A DNA stretch of 64,000 bases from Euryodendron excelsum (lineage: Eukaryota; Streptophyta; Magnoliopsida; Ericales; Pentaphylacaceae): positions 50,712,501 to 50,776,500 of the forward strand of contig CM065378.1 of NCBI GenBank assembly GCA_033060915.1. The letters run 5' to 3'. A program made the translations under genes and the position numbers. The notes below the pieces were generated by a model that did not search any database, was not told the DNA's origin, and was given only the letters and a program-made list of their open reading frames with translations. Shown one piece after another: positions 22,207 to 34,666 of the stretch. Within the stretch, counting starts at the first letter, position 1. Each line of letters begins with the position of its first letter.

Positions 22207-23767
22207 TGTGATTAGACTACATAAGTGTACTCTATCACTGCTAAATGACCCTTACTAGCTGTAGATTAAGGTTAATTATGCTCTCTTTGCTCTATATTGT
22301 ATTTAACCTCATAATCAATCATAGTTTAGGTTTCTCAAGCTAAGGAAGTTGATTTGGATACAAAGAAGTAATCTAGTCTGCGGGCATGGCTCGTCGAGGA
22401 ACGTTATTGAGGCCTTGTCTCGAGAAACATGCAAGTTTTCACTCATAGCTCAGAATGGGATGAATGATACGCCATTGGAAAGTTCTTTTCAAGTTACACA
22501 ACTTCGCATCTAATGAGTGTCATCAAATTCTGACTTCAAGAGCCTCAAACAAGTCGAAACCAAAAAGGGTGAAAAAGGCCCCCAGCGTTTGAATACCAAT
22601 ATAGCCGTTCAAACGACAAGAAGCAAAAGAAGAGAAAAAAATGGCCTAGCGTTCGAACAACCAAAGCCAGCATTCTAACCTCTAGATTGCATGTATTACC
22701 ACAATTGGCCTGGCATTCGAACGCTAGTTCTTGGCATTCGAATGGTGAAGAACAATGCAAGAGGCGTTCGAACGCCCGTTTTGCCGTTCAAATGCCAAGG
22801 CAAATTTCTGACAAATTCTAAGGTTTAGATTGCGATCCCTGTAAATACCAAGCCATTATGTTCGAAGGAAAGCAAGTAGAAGGCGGCCATTGTAGAGGGT
22901 TTTTATAGTTTTTACACTAAAATAGTTTACATTTATTATTTTGGTTCTTATTTGTAATCAGATTCACTTCAATACAAGTTTTCTTCGTTCCTTGCATTCT
23001 ATTCGAAATTTCTTTTGTTTCTTTGTATTAAATCGATATTTTCAATGTTTATTCTATTATTTTGAAGCTTTTCATAGATGGAGATGAGTAGCTAAACCTT
23101 CCCATCTCAGGATTGATTGTGAAGATCGATTGAAGGTCTTGGATAACAAAGGAGGTGAGATTTTGGGTTTCAAATTTCAATATTCTATTTTTATCTTTCT
23201 TTTTGTTCTTCGTTCTAAAAATCTTTGATAACTTAGATGATTGATTATGTTCGGTAACGTTTATGCATGAGTCTATATTCAGCATATCCGCTGCATGAAT
23301 CGATGGTATTCGTTCTTGAATTTAACAACCCGATTTATTTTAAAAGTTGAATTTTTAAAGAACACTTTGTTTTTATCGCTAAAACTTTTGAATCCGAGAC
23401 TCATGACGTAGTTGAAGGATTTGAGTTAATAAATTATCTCCTTTGGAATTCTAAGAAATACAATTGGTTGGATCTATTAATCCCGAGACTTGTTCTCATT
23501 ACTTTAAAATCAAACATTGTTCAAGTTGTTTATCGTTGCTTGTTAGTTAGTTTAGATAATCAACCATTTTCCAAAACAATCAAAATTTTATTTTCTTTTT
23601 AGATGCAATGTGTTCAGATTTTTGTAAGTGATTGAGAGGCTTATTCTAGTTCTATCGATCCTGTGCACACAGCTCCTTGTGAGAATGATCTCGTACTCCG
23701 AGTATATATTACTTTGTCATCCTATACTTGGGATTATCTCAAGCACATGTTTGGTGTGAGTTAGTCA
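22207..23767 (+). mobile_element. 3' LTR of the Athila-type element
   Basis: It begins TGTGATTAGACTAC right after the polypurine tract and ends GAGTTAGTCA, the same TAGTCA end as the Athila 5' LTR at 45,112. It includes CGTTCGAACG cluster B, a TATA-like CTGTAAATACC at about 22,838 and the phrase CTCGTACTCCGAGTATATATTACTTTG, the counterpart of the CGACTCCGGTCTTACC block in the 43,671 LTR. It is 1.56 kb long. Confidence 0.7.
22586..22794 (+). repeat. Cluster B of CGTTCGAACG-type palindromes
   Basis: Eight sites in about 210 bp of the LTR, just upstream of its TATA-like box. The perfect form is at 22,765-22,774. Others include CGTTTGAATA, CGTTCAAACG, CGTTCGAACA, CATTCTAACC, CATTCGAACG, CATTCGAATG and CGTTCAAATG. 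They come in pairs 25-35 bp apart. Confidence 0.75.
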
Positions 23768-24758
23768 GCAAGTAGTATTCCTCCTTAGGTTATGCTTGTT
23801 GTTTACGATGAAGCGTGTGGTGAATAGCTTGGGAAGTTGTCTCCAACTTTTTGTTGACCTGGACAGCAACTTGTCGAACCATCATAAAGCTACTTTTGCT
23901 AGACTTTATAAAAAAAACTCAGCACATTAAAGACTCATCTCCATGCCACAGCGCCATTATCTGTTTGCAATGCTGGACATGACTAACGGGATTTAACTTT
24001 CCCATTATAGGGTGTAAACTTTGGTGGTGTGAACGTTCTTGGAGGTCGGCGAGCCTCAATCTCCTCTGTAATGGGTGTGAACGCGATCTGATCAAGGGCT
24101 CTGCTGGCTATATCATAGGTTGTTCATCCCTTATGGTGCTTGTCCTTGTTGTCTAGCCGTTCATTCAACCATCAGTCCTAGTCTTATTGTTCTGGATCTG
24201 CTCTTACCGGATCTCTTACGAGTGTCTTTATAGTGTCCGGTACAGGTGGCATGGCTCATAGTCAAACGTGCAGTAGGGGGGCTCGTGCTTATTAAATTCG
24301 TCCTCCTTCTTCTACGCTGATCCGAAGATCTGCCGGAGAATCATCCATCTCTTCTAGTAATTGCCTCACTCATAGCTTCGACTTGAGACCTGAGGTGGGC
24401 AATCTCTTCATCTCGTTGCCGGAATTCCTGCTCAGTTGCTCGAGGTGATAAATTACTAGGCAAATGTCCACTGGAGGGCGAGGGGTTCAAGTTCCTATGG
24501 TAGTTCTCTCTGCAGTTCAGATTTCTGGCATATTGCGGTGCCCACCGTAGTTCCTCTCGTTTTCCCTGACGATTACCACTAAGGACTCGTATCTTCGATC
24601 TAATCTGATGACCTTCTAGAGTTCGTGTTGAACCATCCTAACGACTTGACATGTAAGTGTTATCATGACTACGAACATCATGGTTGTCTTCAATCTCCTT
24701 ACTGGTGGGCTTGACTCCTCTTCTGAGAATGCTAGTACTCGTCGTTGTCTAGACTTTT
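23768..24758 (-). pseudogene. Decayed gag of a Tat/Retand-type Ty3-gypsy element, 5' part
   Basis: On the minus strand, downstream of the primer site at 24,759-24,773, broken frames show gag-like phrases. A charged region near 24,400 (EQEFRQRDEEIAHLRSQVEA) looks coiled-coil. Further on are FTPPKFTPYNGK near 24,010, a phrase of the type QIMALWHGDESLM near 23,950 and WFDKLLS near 23,870. This order is that of gag in RIRE2/Retand-like elements. Many stops and frameshifts are present, so it is not functional. It is cut off at about 23,768, where the plus-strand Athila-type LTR begins, so the rest of the element is missing on this side. Confidence 0.65.
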
Positions 24759-24773
24759 CCACAGATGGTGCCA
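24759..24773 (-). other. Primer binding site of the minus-strand Tat-type element
   Basis: Minus-strand TGGCACCATCTGTGG, close to the TGGCGCCGTCTGTGG site usual for RIRE2/Retand-like gypsy elements. It lies two bases inside the LTR end at 24,776. Confidence 0.65.
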
Positions 24774-24775
24774 AT

Positions 24776-25562
24776 TGTAGGTAAAATTTTTAGGAAGACC
24801 TAATTCAATGCACGAACCAAATTGATGAGCACGAACTATCTGCAAAAGAAGAAGACAATCATAATGCGTCGACCCTCTTTGGACCAAAGGCACTCCGATG
24901 ATTAAGTTAGCAAGCTTAATCATAATAAATCGAATAAAGTATTGAGAACTAAAACTCAAATGAACATACCCCACCTCTTTAGTGCATGGGGTGTTTATAA
25001 TTTTTGGAATGCTATGTTCCCTTTGGAAATGGAAATCAATCTCCTTATAGGAGTCTTCCCTTTTGGGAATCAATATATTAGACTTATCTTTTATTTGTCC
25101 TAATCCATTTAGGAGAGGGATTTATATCCTCCGAACCCATAGTCCTTATAGTTTCTGGATTAAAGTTCCTTGGGCCAACCTCATCGGGAAGTGGCCTATG
25201 ATTGGCATAGGCCCGGACCACTAGGTTTGCAGTAGTGGGCCGACCTCCATAGGCTAGTCCTTCTTGTACCTTAGGCTTGACTCTTATTGGGCCAACAGTA
25301 GACTTGGTGGAGTTTTGAGATATTAAACTCATCTTTTATGTATTATCTTGTGTGACTACTTGGTGAAATCAAGTATAAGGAGAACACCGAACGTCGATTC
25401 GGCAAGAGCACTGCATTCAGATTGTGTGTCATCTTGTGTGAAATTGTTATAATGTTTGTTGAGTGGGGCCTGTGTCATCCCATAGTTCTTCCCTTTGTGG
25501 GTTTCCACTAAAAAAATCGTCTCTCTATCTATGTGATTAGTTCCACTTATTAATTGCATACA
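24776..25562 (-). mobile_element. 5' LTR of the minus-strand Tat-type element
   Basis: Minus-strand LTR ending in CCTACA beside the primer site. Inside are the phrases ATAAATCCCTCTCCTAAATGG (about 25,105-25,125) and CATCGGAGTGCCTTTGG (about 24,890), both typical of this LTR type. The far border is uncertain: 25,562 is taken from the terminus TGTATG on the minus strand, but it may be anywhere between about 25,335 and 25,600. Confidence 0.5.
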
Positions 25563-28183
25563 TGATTTATACGTGTGCACATAAGTATTAATTACTTAAC
25601 CTTCCAAATTGCATTGATAAATTTGTGTAGATTTAAAATCGCGTTTTTTTCCCAGCATGCATAATCTTTGTAAAGAAAACTCAATATGAGGAGCTTGTTT
25701 AATGTACTTTGCAAAGATGAGGTATCTTGGATTTTACTTTCTTAAATGGTCATTTGCATTATTTCTAAGACTTTTTTTTTAATCCTATGAAAGCCAGTTG
25801 CTAAAATTATTGGTTTTTGTATGCACTTTAAAAGCTAACTTTTATTGGACTTTTTCAATTAATAAAATAGATTTATTTGTTATTAACTTAATGCAGTATA
25901 TTTTGGATAATTGTGCATAATTATCACATTCATAAGAGAATTTTAGGACCACACATTATTAATATATGATTTTAAGTGCGTAAAGTGAGACTCGTGCACT
26001 GAAGATGTAAATCATCAACACTATTTAATCTTTGGGGTTAACCAGCACTTGTGGTGCAAATCCAATATCCGCGCATAATTAATGTGAATGTTCAATTTAA
26101 AAATAAAAGAATGGCATGCTGCTAATTTGGACGAGTAAAAGGCCGTCTTCACAAAAGACAGAAAGTTGGAGGAGGGAGAATGCTGGTGGGGGCCGTGGGT
26201 GGAAGAAAAAGGTATCGAACAAACACGCAAGCCGGCCATGAGTCATTCAAACGATGATTGAACAATTGATTGAGAGCCATAACCCAACTCCAAAATTGTT
26301 ATCATTCTTTTTCTTTTTTTTTGAATTACAAACTAATATGCAAATAAATTACTCCACATGTTCGTTACAAATTGTTGTTCCTCAGCATTCCAAAATTATC
26401 TGTAAGAGATTTTACACACTTATGTTGCAGTCAAAACTTAAGTTCATTGCGTGATTTGGCAGCTAAAGTGACTGTTTAGCCACACCGAATAATTGTGCAA
26501 ATTTGAACCTAAACATTAAATTAGAAAATTAAAGCACATACCCATTAAACCCAATCACTCAATGGTGTTAGAAAAATTATTCAATACTGTTGGAACACAA
26601 CGTCATTCTTGTTTTACCATTCATATAATAGTGGTTCTAATAGATAGAGAACTTAATTACCTCATGTGAATAGATAAACAAAGACACGTGACACTACAAG
26701 CTTCTCTATTACTATAATAGATAGGCAACTGTCCTGTTCAGTATTTTTTATTTTTAGTCGCAAGTTAACTGTTGTCTCGTGTATTTTTTATTTTCGTTTT
26801 TGGCCTTTTATGTTTGTTTTCAATTCTGTCTGAGTTTCCACTATCTACATGTTTTATCTCTCCACCTCTCATCTCACCGAATTGAAGTTACTAATTTCAT
26901 CACGGCACGTCAATTTACAGCGCGTTGATGTCGCGGTCCCATTACTATACTTATGGAAAGAAAAAGAAAAGTGTCTGTATTTTGGTTTTTTTACCTTCCG
27001 TGATAAAGTGGAAGGAAACCTTGAGTCATGAGAAACGACGTCGTTATATAGTGTGAGGAGGAATATTTGTGTACAAGAGCAATTCATGCACCCGGTTGAT
27101 TGGAAATTTGTATAGACCCTACTTACTATTTTAGAAAATGCTGTTATTTTATAAAATTTGTTTAAAAAAAATCCAAGTGTAGTAATAATTTTTTTAGTAG
27201 TTATGAGCCACCATGATGTTTGAATAAACCTTCTAGTAGTATTTATATTCGATCAAATCATTCTACATAGAGATTTTGTATAACCTAGTAGTATAGTGTT
27301 ACTCCATTATTTTTTCATTGTTCTCACTATAACTTAGAATTCCCTACCCCCCCCCCCCCCCCCCCCCCTTTTTTTTTCTAACTAGCACTATGTTTGGATC
27401 TTGAATTTATAAAAGAAGAAAAAAAGATAAGACAAGAAAAATGATATGAAAAAAGAGCTAAATTATTTATTTTTTGGTGGATTAGAAAAATAAGAAGAAA
27501 CTAAATATGCGTTTGTCAAAAAAATAATTTCTTAGTCTAGTCACCCATAAAAAATAAATATGCATAAGTAATTGTATTTCCCTTTCATTTTTGTTGTCTT
27601 TGACAAACCAAGATCCAAAGCATAGCATAAGGTGGCACTAAGATTATTTAAGGAACCTTGACTTACAAGTAATTTTGTCAATTCATTAAAATTACCTTGC
27701 CAAAAGGCAGAATTGGCCTGAATTCATTGTTGAATTTTACCTCTTTTTATTTCAAAGAATGGCCTTCATATTGCTTATTATTGACTATTATTGATATTTT
27801 AAGTCAACAAATACTAATTCAAGTAGGATTAATATAAATATACAATGCACGCTTAGAAAAACTAAGAAAAAAACCTAACATCAAACTTGATTATCAGAAA
27901 ATACTTAATAACATCAATTCCAATACTTTAGATCAATTATTCATAAGCTATAGCAGATTAGGGACTAGGAAATTATGTGAACATAAACTAGGAATTGGAC
28001 GGATGAAAAATTATTCAAGAATGTTATGTGATTATAAATCTGTCGTTAAGTTAAATAATATGTTATGTAAGAAAAGTGTAAGGTTAACCATTCTGTATGA
28101 TACAAACAACTTGGAAGACAAAGGGACAATGCAATCAAAAAGTGTGTGTAACTATGGATGAAAATGTTCATATAACCAAGTAG
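25563..28183. other. Gene-poor AT-rich stretch
   Basis: No gene recognised. It contains one MITE-like inverted repeat (27,388-27,625) and a C-run followed by a T-run at about 27,347-27,378. The short open frames here have no recognisable motif. Confidence 0.6.
27388..27625. mobile_element. MITE-like element with CTATGTTTGGATCTTG termini
   Basis: The left end CTATGTTTGGATCTTG is inverted at the right end as CCAAGATCCAAAGCATAG. The 238 bp between have no open frame. Superfamily not assigned, because no clear target duplication is seen. Confidence 0.6.
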
Positions 28184-30080
28184 TACTACAACAAAAAATA
28201 CTTTTAGTGACGAGTTAATCATCTCTAAAAGTAACATTATTTGTCACAAAATATTTTTGGGACGAAGTTGAAGTCGGTGCCAGGTCGTCGCTGAAACTTC
28301 ATCGTGGTAAGTTTTTATGATCAGATCCAAAACTTGTCAGCTAAATGTTATGCCTTTTACGATGATTTGTAAACTCATCACAAACTGTTAAACAACTGTG
28401 ACAAATTATCTCGTCACGAAAAGCCATAAAAGTCGTCACAAAAGACCCAAAATCATTACAAAATATCCAACCATAACAGCTTTTAGTGATTACTTTTTTT
28501 TGCTGCTTTTATTGAAGAATTTTCTTGTCGCTGGTTCCTTTAGTCCTTTATGACAAAAAGAAATTCATCACTAAAAATCTCCCTAAGGCACTGTTTCTTT
28601 TTTTCATTTTGTTTTTTCAAATTTTCATTCAATCAATGAGAACTTGCTAAGATACATTCAAATATCCTTTTATTTGTAGGAGCCTGCTAAGATTCATTGA
28701 AAATAAAATTTTAAAATGAGATTCTCAAAATCTAAAAACTGCAATGAATTCCAAAGCATACAATCCAATACCATTCAATTAATTTCCAAAACATTAATCC
28801 AAAACGTCAACACAAAAGCAATGTCATGACAAAAAATCTCCCGAAAGTCTTTATAGGCATATTGCAAAAAGATCCTATGTAAGCTTGCCTGTTGCAACAC
28901 TCATTGCTTCGTGTAGAATCCAAAGTGCTATGTTTGATTTGTTCTATTCACCAGTAGCTCTATTCCTTCCTCTTGGTGCTCATGTTACCCCTATCTACAT
29001 TCAAGTAAACAACTAGTATAAATAAAAAAGGATGAAAAAGAAATACCAACTAAAGTATCCTAAACAGAACACCACCAGAACTATGATCTTGAACATAAAC
29101 TCCCTTCCTGAACACCACCAGAAGGATCCTAAATCTCAGAGAACAAGAGGATTAGCCGCAATAATTTTACTAAAATGGAACAAAATGAGAGCTATTGACT
29201 ACAAATACAGATTAATGCATTCCCAAACTGTTCGCAATTGGACAATTCAAGAATCGTTTGCATGCACATGCTTCTCATTCCTAAGAAGACATGAATCCAC
29301 ATCGATTCTTGAACAGGTCTGAGTTTACATGCATCCATGAATGCAACATCTTCTCATGTGTAATTAGATCATGAGAACTACCCTTTACAAGACCTAAAGG
29401 AAGCTTAATCTTGTTTTATTCTTTTCTTGGCTTCATCCCCATTTCTTTAATCTTCTTCATTTGCTTCTTGCCTTGGTGTGAGACAGAAGGTTAATTAATA
29501 AGTATTATTTGAGGATTGAGAGCGATGGAAGCCTCTCAATGTTATCACTGCACAGTCAAGTAAAATAGAGCAAAAAGCAGAGGAAAGAAAATGAACAGGG
29601 AAGCAGCAGAGTTTTATTTGCTGAGCTTATAGTATTTTTGTTTAGTTTTTTTTCAACTACTTTGAATTACATAATCAATGCAAAGATAAGCAGTTTTATT
29701 CATCAATGATGGCAAAGCCTATCCACTGGCAGTTTTACCAACATATTAAAATGGGCATTTTATTCATCAATGCAGAGATAAGCAGCAATGTTATCACAGC
29801 ACAGTCAAGTCAAGCAGTAGAACTTCAATCAGGACTGGTGGGCAAGAAAATAAAAAATTCCTTAACTACTTTTTATTTTTATACAGGAATGTACACAATC
29901 CAAAAAACACATGATTATGAGGCAATACTTTGTAGTGATGAATCCATTATGGAGGAGAAATCTCCAGCTCGGACAACCAAATAAAATAGCATGGATTAGT
30001 AGAGAACTCTCAAATGCCCCAAGTGATAGCAAGTTCCAAAACAAGCCCTCAAAACAACTCTATGAAACAGTGGTTAATAC

Positions 30081-30155
30081 CCAATATATATATATATATA
30101 TAGATATATATACGTATATAGGATTAAGCATTTTGTCTAGCAGGTTAGCCACAAT

Positions 30156-30186
<31 letters not shown>

Positions 30187-30290
30187 TGAGTAGGTAAATC
30201 ATACAGAGGTTACTCATTGGACAAAACATTGGAGTAAACATTTTATCAAACAGGTTAGCCACAATATATATATATATATATATAGATATG
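30081..30290 (+). repeat. TA microsatellites within a short tandem duplication
   Basis: Three TA-rich runs (about 30,081-30,115, 30,159-30,187, 30,265-30,288). The phrase CAGGTTAGCCACAATATA before the second and third runs is repeated 111 bp apart, so a tandem duplication produced them. Confidence 0.75.
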
Positions 30291-30334
30291 AATATGTAGA
30301 ACACATTTACACACAAAGGGGAAAGGCCAATATA

Positions 30335-31465
30335 AGGGTTAATTACATTTTGCACTCCTGTACTTTACACCAAATCCTACTTCAGGACCTTCACTTTCAA
30401 TTGTTACAATTAATCCCTTAAACTTATAATTTGTTACAATTTCAACCTTCTTTATATGAAATAAATAGAAAATTCACATGTGACAACCGCATGGTCTTTT
30501 TTAATGGGAAAATATGTAAAATTCAACCAGTTTTCATCCCAAAGTCTCACATGTATCTCACATGAGTTGAAATGAGAGTTTTTATATGAAACCTAATTAC
30601 ATTATATATATTATAAAGTTAATTACACTAATAATTTTGAAATGATTTGAGAGAAATTTATAGTAGGTTATTAAAAAGAATCATGATTTTACATCTTTAC
30701 CCCTTAAAAAGGCAACGTGTTTGTTCTATGTGAATTTTTTATCTATTTTCTGAACAAAAGTTAGCAGAAGGTTGACATTATAACAAATTAAAAATGTAAA
30801 AAATGAATTGTCACAGTCCTAAAGTAGAATTTGGTGTAAAGTATACGGGTATAAAGTGTAATTAATCCTTAAATTTATTAGATTACTTTTTCCTTTACCT
30901 TCTGCATACTTTTATATGGGGCTAATTATACTTTGTACCCTTGTAATTTAAACCAAATCTTACTTCGGGATCTTTACTTTCAATTATAACAATTAAGCTC
31001 TTACATTTCTAATTTGTTACAACGTCAACCTTCTATTAACTTTTGTTTAGAAAATAAATAAAAAAAATTCACATATGACAAGCACATTACTTTTTCAAGG
31101 GGACAAAAAAGTAAAATCATGTTTCTTCCTAATGCTTTACTACAAATTACTCTCAAACCACTCAAAAATCATGAGAGTAATTTACTTTATGATGTATATA
31201 ATGTAATTAGACTTTATGTAAAAACTTTGAATTCAACTCACATGCAATACATATAAGCCTTGGAGATGAAAAATAGTTAAATTTTATATATGTTTCCTTA
31301 AAAAATGCCGTGTAATTATCACATGTGAATTTTTTGTCTATTTCTCAAACAGAATATTGACATTGCAACAAATTCAAAGTGTAACGGTTTAATTGTTACA
31401 ATTAAAAGTAAAGGTCTTGAAGTGGAATTTGGTGTAAAATATAAGAGTACACAATATAGTTAACC
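30335..31465. mobile_element. Inverted dimer of a 0.54-kb MITE with one outer 9-bp target duplication
   Basis: Left unit 30,335-30,870 starts AGGGTTAATTACATTTTGCA and ends GTAATTAATCCTT. Right unit about 30,917-31,465 starts GGGGCTAATTATACTTTGTA and ends GTTAACC. Both units carry ACTTTACACCAAAT-type terminal repeats, and the right unit aligns with the reverse complement of the left one over its length, middle included. The spacer is 46 bp. GCCAATATA stands directly at both outer sides (30,326-30,334 and 31,466-31,474), a perfect 9-bp duplication, the length known for Mutator-type insertion. The inner ends have no matching duplication. Confidence 0.8.
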
Positions 31466-32321
31466 GCCAATATAATCATATCTATGAACTAGTTTAACAA
31501 TGAACAAATATAGAGCTCGATGAGTAGAGAGACACAAACCTCTTTGATGTGAGAAGAGAAAGAGAAAACCTCAGTTAGCTTTGATACAACAGATGTAGAG
31601 CTTCAATGAAAAATGAAAAAAGTTTGGATGAGAGAGATAACACATAGGAAACGAGTATTAGTTTAATCAATATATATTTGTATGTACAACCATATGTCTC
31701 TTTATGAAAACACTTAAGGTTTTTGACACATAAATTAAAATTTAGAGCATAAAGGAAACGAGTATACATAGAGTGTGATCGAGAAGAACCAATTAATAAA
31801 ATGCAGAGGAATCTAGAGTGAGATCGAGATTGTCCCAAATCTCATACTGAGACTGAGTGAGAAGAGTGAGAGTTTACATGATTGCAAGAGAGAGTAGTGT
31901 ATGGAGGAGAAGATAGTAATATCGGGCTTAGCGTATATAACGAAATCAGGTTATAGCCTCTTGTTACGATGGTTACAAATCTCATCATGGATATAAAGAA
32001 GAAGAAACCAACTGTTAAAAAGCGTAGCATATAACCTTCTTAGACCAATTGGGCTTTCTTAAGACGAATTGGGCTCGTCGCTTTAAAAGAACCTTCTTAT
32101 GACGAACATGAAATTGTCCTTACAGATATCATTTGGTCTAGCAAAATTCCTTCCCCAAATCCAATTGAGACGACGACTTTTAAAGAGGAATTCAGTCTTC
32201 TCATGAAATGTAATTTCATTTATGACCGAGTTTGAAACTCCTCTCTCGAAATTCACTTTTAGTGATGAAAATGAAGTCATCATAAAATCTCTCGTCACTA
32301 AATGACAAAATTGCTGTAATG

Positions 32322-34268
32322 AGATAGCTAAGTGGTGTCAAAGTAAAAAAAAAATTTTGGGAATTCTAAATTAATTAATCTAAATTACTAAATATAAATA
32401 CTTATCAGAGTTAACAACTAAGTTTACATTTGACTAGCTACAACAGCCAGTGAGAGATTTGGAGCCTAAAACCTGATTGCATCACTTTTAATAATTACGT
32501 TATAAGTTTAAAAAAGATACGGCATGTTTGTATATACATGTATCATAGTATGCACACAAACAATAAAGTGATTATATAGAAAAACTTAACATTATAATTA
32601 TTGACTTTCTTTTTTGTGCATGAGTCATAATTTTTTTTTTTCTTTTCTGTTATGGTATTCTTTTTCTTTTTTTTTTTTTTTTTAATTTCTCTTTTTGTAT
32701 ATATCAAATAATATGGTTCGCAGGTGCAAAACACTTGCCAAACCACTAGTCATAGTAAATGGAAGGTCGTTTATTCACCGACTTACGTAACTAATAAACT
32801 GTAATGCACTCTTACACGACAACAGTTTCATACACGTGTGTGTAAGTTACTACTAGCAAATACACTTCGTCAATGTCAATTTCGATTCACAATATTTCAT
32901 TTTCATTCTTATAAGACCATAGTTATTATAATCCAGGTGTAAATTAAATCGGTGAAGGTGTACGTTATTTATGCTTCAACAGCTCAATTAACGGGTTCAA
33001 CCCTTATCATCTTAAAAAAAAAATTTATTCATTAATGCTAATTTATTACATATATATTATTTGTAGTAAAAGCTAAATATTAAAAGGGCGTTAGAATAAT
33101 GGCTAGGTTGCGTCTAGGCCACACTAGATGTTTAAGTTGAAGTCCAGAATTTAAATATAGTCAATTCTGATCATGAGAGCCAGTTTACTGATCAAGTGAT
33201 CCAAACAAGTGAGCAGGTCAAACCAACTTGATCGAGCTAGTTTAGTTAGATTTGAGTAATAAATAAAGCTTACAAGTAGTAGTAGTAGTAGGTATTCATC
33301 TGCCCTTTTCCTTTCTATGAATTAACGAGTTTTCTTTTCTCACAAAACGAACAGGTTTGAGTAACAATTACCAGCTAAGCTAAGTCTACATTTTGCTAAG
33401 GTAAGTCTACGAGGGCTACTCTTGTTTTCGTCCTCTCAAAAAGAAAAGAAAATCATCTTTGTAGCTATGTTTAGGGTCATAATCAGACACGTGTAACTAT
33501 TGTAATGACCGAATGATTTCCCTTATTATAATTAAGGAATCTGCTTCTTAACTTGCCAACTTTTTTTTCTCTCTAATTTTCACATTTCTTGTTTTTATTG
33601 TTTTTGCATTCCGCATTTGGCGCTTACCCTCTTCACTCCAATCTTTTGCTTTTTGGTACGTTCAACTTTTCTTCTGAATCTGTTCATCTTTCTGGCATTT
33701 CACCAGTGTTCAAATTGCTTCTGCATTTCCATTTCGTTCTACCAATAGGTTTTGTATGATGAATTCATTCCTCACGAGGGAACTCCATAAAACCCCGTCT
33801 TAGAAAAGAACAGAACAGAACAAGCCGAGGTACTTGGGCCAATGGGTATCTCAGATCAGATAACCCATAGAGTATGTATTATTTTTTAGGAACCAATAAT
33901 ATTATCCTCTTTCTATTTTTATGTCCAATCAGGCAGGGTGAGACACCAAAACAGGAGAAGACGGTCGTCTCCCTTTCTAATAAAGTCTTTTGGATATATA
34001 TAGTGATGTGGATTTAGTATTCTTTAGCCCAGGTGGTGGTGTGCATGTTAGCATGTATGTTATATTTCCATAAGATCAAAAATAAATAAATAAATAAATA
34101 AAGAAAATTTCTCCCATTCTAAAAGAAATAAAAAAAAAATCTCTCGACTCCTGATAATTCTCCCAAGTGCTTTAGCAACCAAGTTAGCTAACAACTTTCA
34201 ATCTTGTCAATTCCAACTTCAATTTTTTCATCTTATGATGCTGTTATCAAGATCGAAAGGTGAAATAG
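32322..34268. other. Gene-poor AT-rich stretch
   Basis: Nothing coding recognised. T- and A-runs lie at about 32,631-32,685, an AGT trinucleotide run at about 33,277-33,291 and an AAAT run at about 34,081-34,103. Confidence 0.6.
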
Positions 34269-34666
34269 AGAATGGAATGAAATGAAAAGCTTATTCTTAC
34301 CAATCTCTTGATATGTTTTCACTTTTTTCTTTCAGGATGGAATAAGAGAGGAAAAAACAGAAGTTAAAATATTATGGTATTATATAATATAATATTATAA
34401 TGTAATATATTTCATATAAAATTAATAATAAAAAAACAAATAACAATTTTGTTATATAATAAATAATATATATATATATTTATGATACTTGTAATATTGC
34501 ATATAACATGATATATTACATTATAATATACGTTATAAAATCCAATTTATATATTTAGTATTACCAATTGGTCTTACCAAATATTAGATTAAGAATTATC
34601 ATTTCACTAATTCATGACAAACGAACAAAAAAAAATAAGAATGACTATTTCATTTCATTCCATTCT
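34269..34666. mobile_element. MITE-like inverted repeat element
   Basis: AGAATGGAATGAAATGAAA (34,269-34,287) is perfectly inverted at 34,648-34,666. Weaker matching continues outward. The core is AT-rich without an open frame. Superfamily not assigned. Confidence 0.55.

Larger units (their letters stand above)
28184..32321. mobile_element. Degenerate CACTA-like (En/Spm) non-autonomous element
   Basis: The left end is (t)ACTACAACAAAAAATAC followed by TTTTAGTGACGAG. The right end, on the minus strand, is (c)ATTACAGCAATTTTGTCATT followed by TTAGTGACGAG. CACTA termini are known to read CACTACAA; both ends here carry one or two substitutions. Subterminal copies of TTTTAGTGACGA, CGTCACAAAA and CGTCGC in both orientations fill the first 400 bp and last 250 bp, as expected for transposase-binding repeats. 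No transposase frame is recognised inside. A 3-bp target duplication is not evident (tag / aga). The interior holds a nested inverted MITE dimer and TA-rich repeats. Confidence 0.6.

Noticed and set aside
32980..33030. GGGTTCAACCC followed by an A-run as a tRNA gene or SINE
   Set aside because: Only a B-box-like phrase is present; no A box at the right distance and no cloverleaf.
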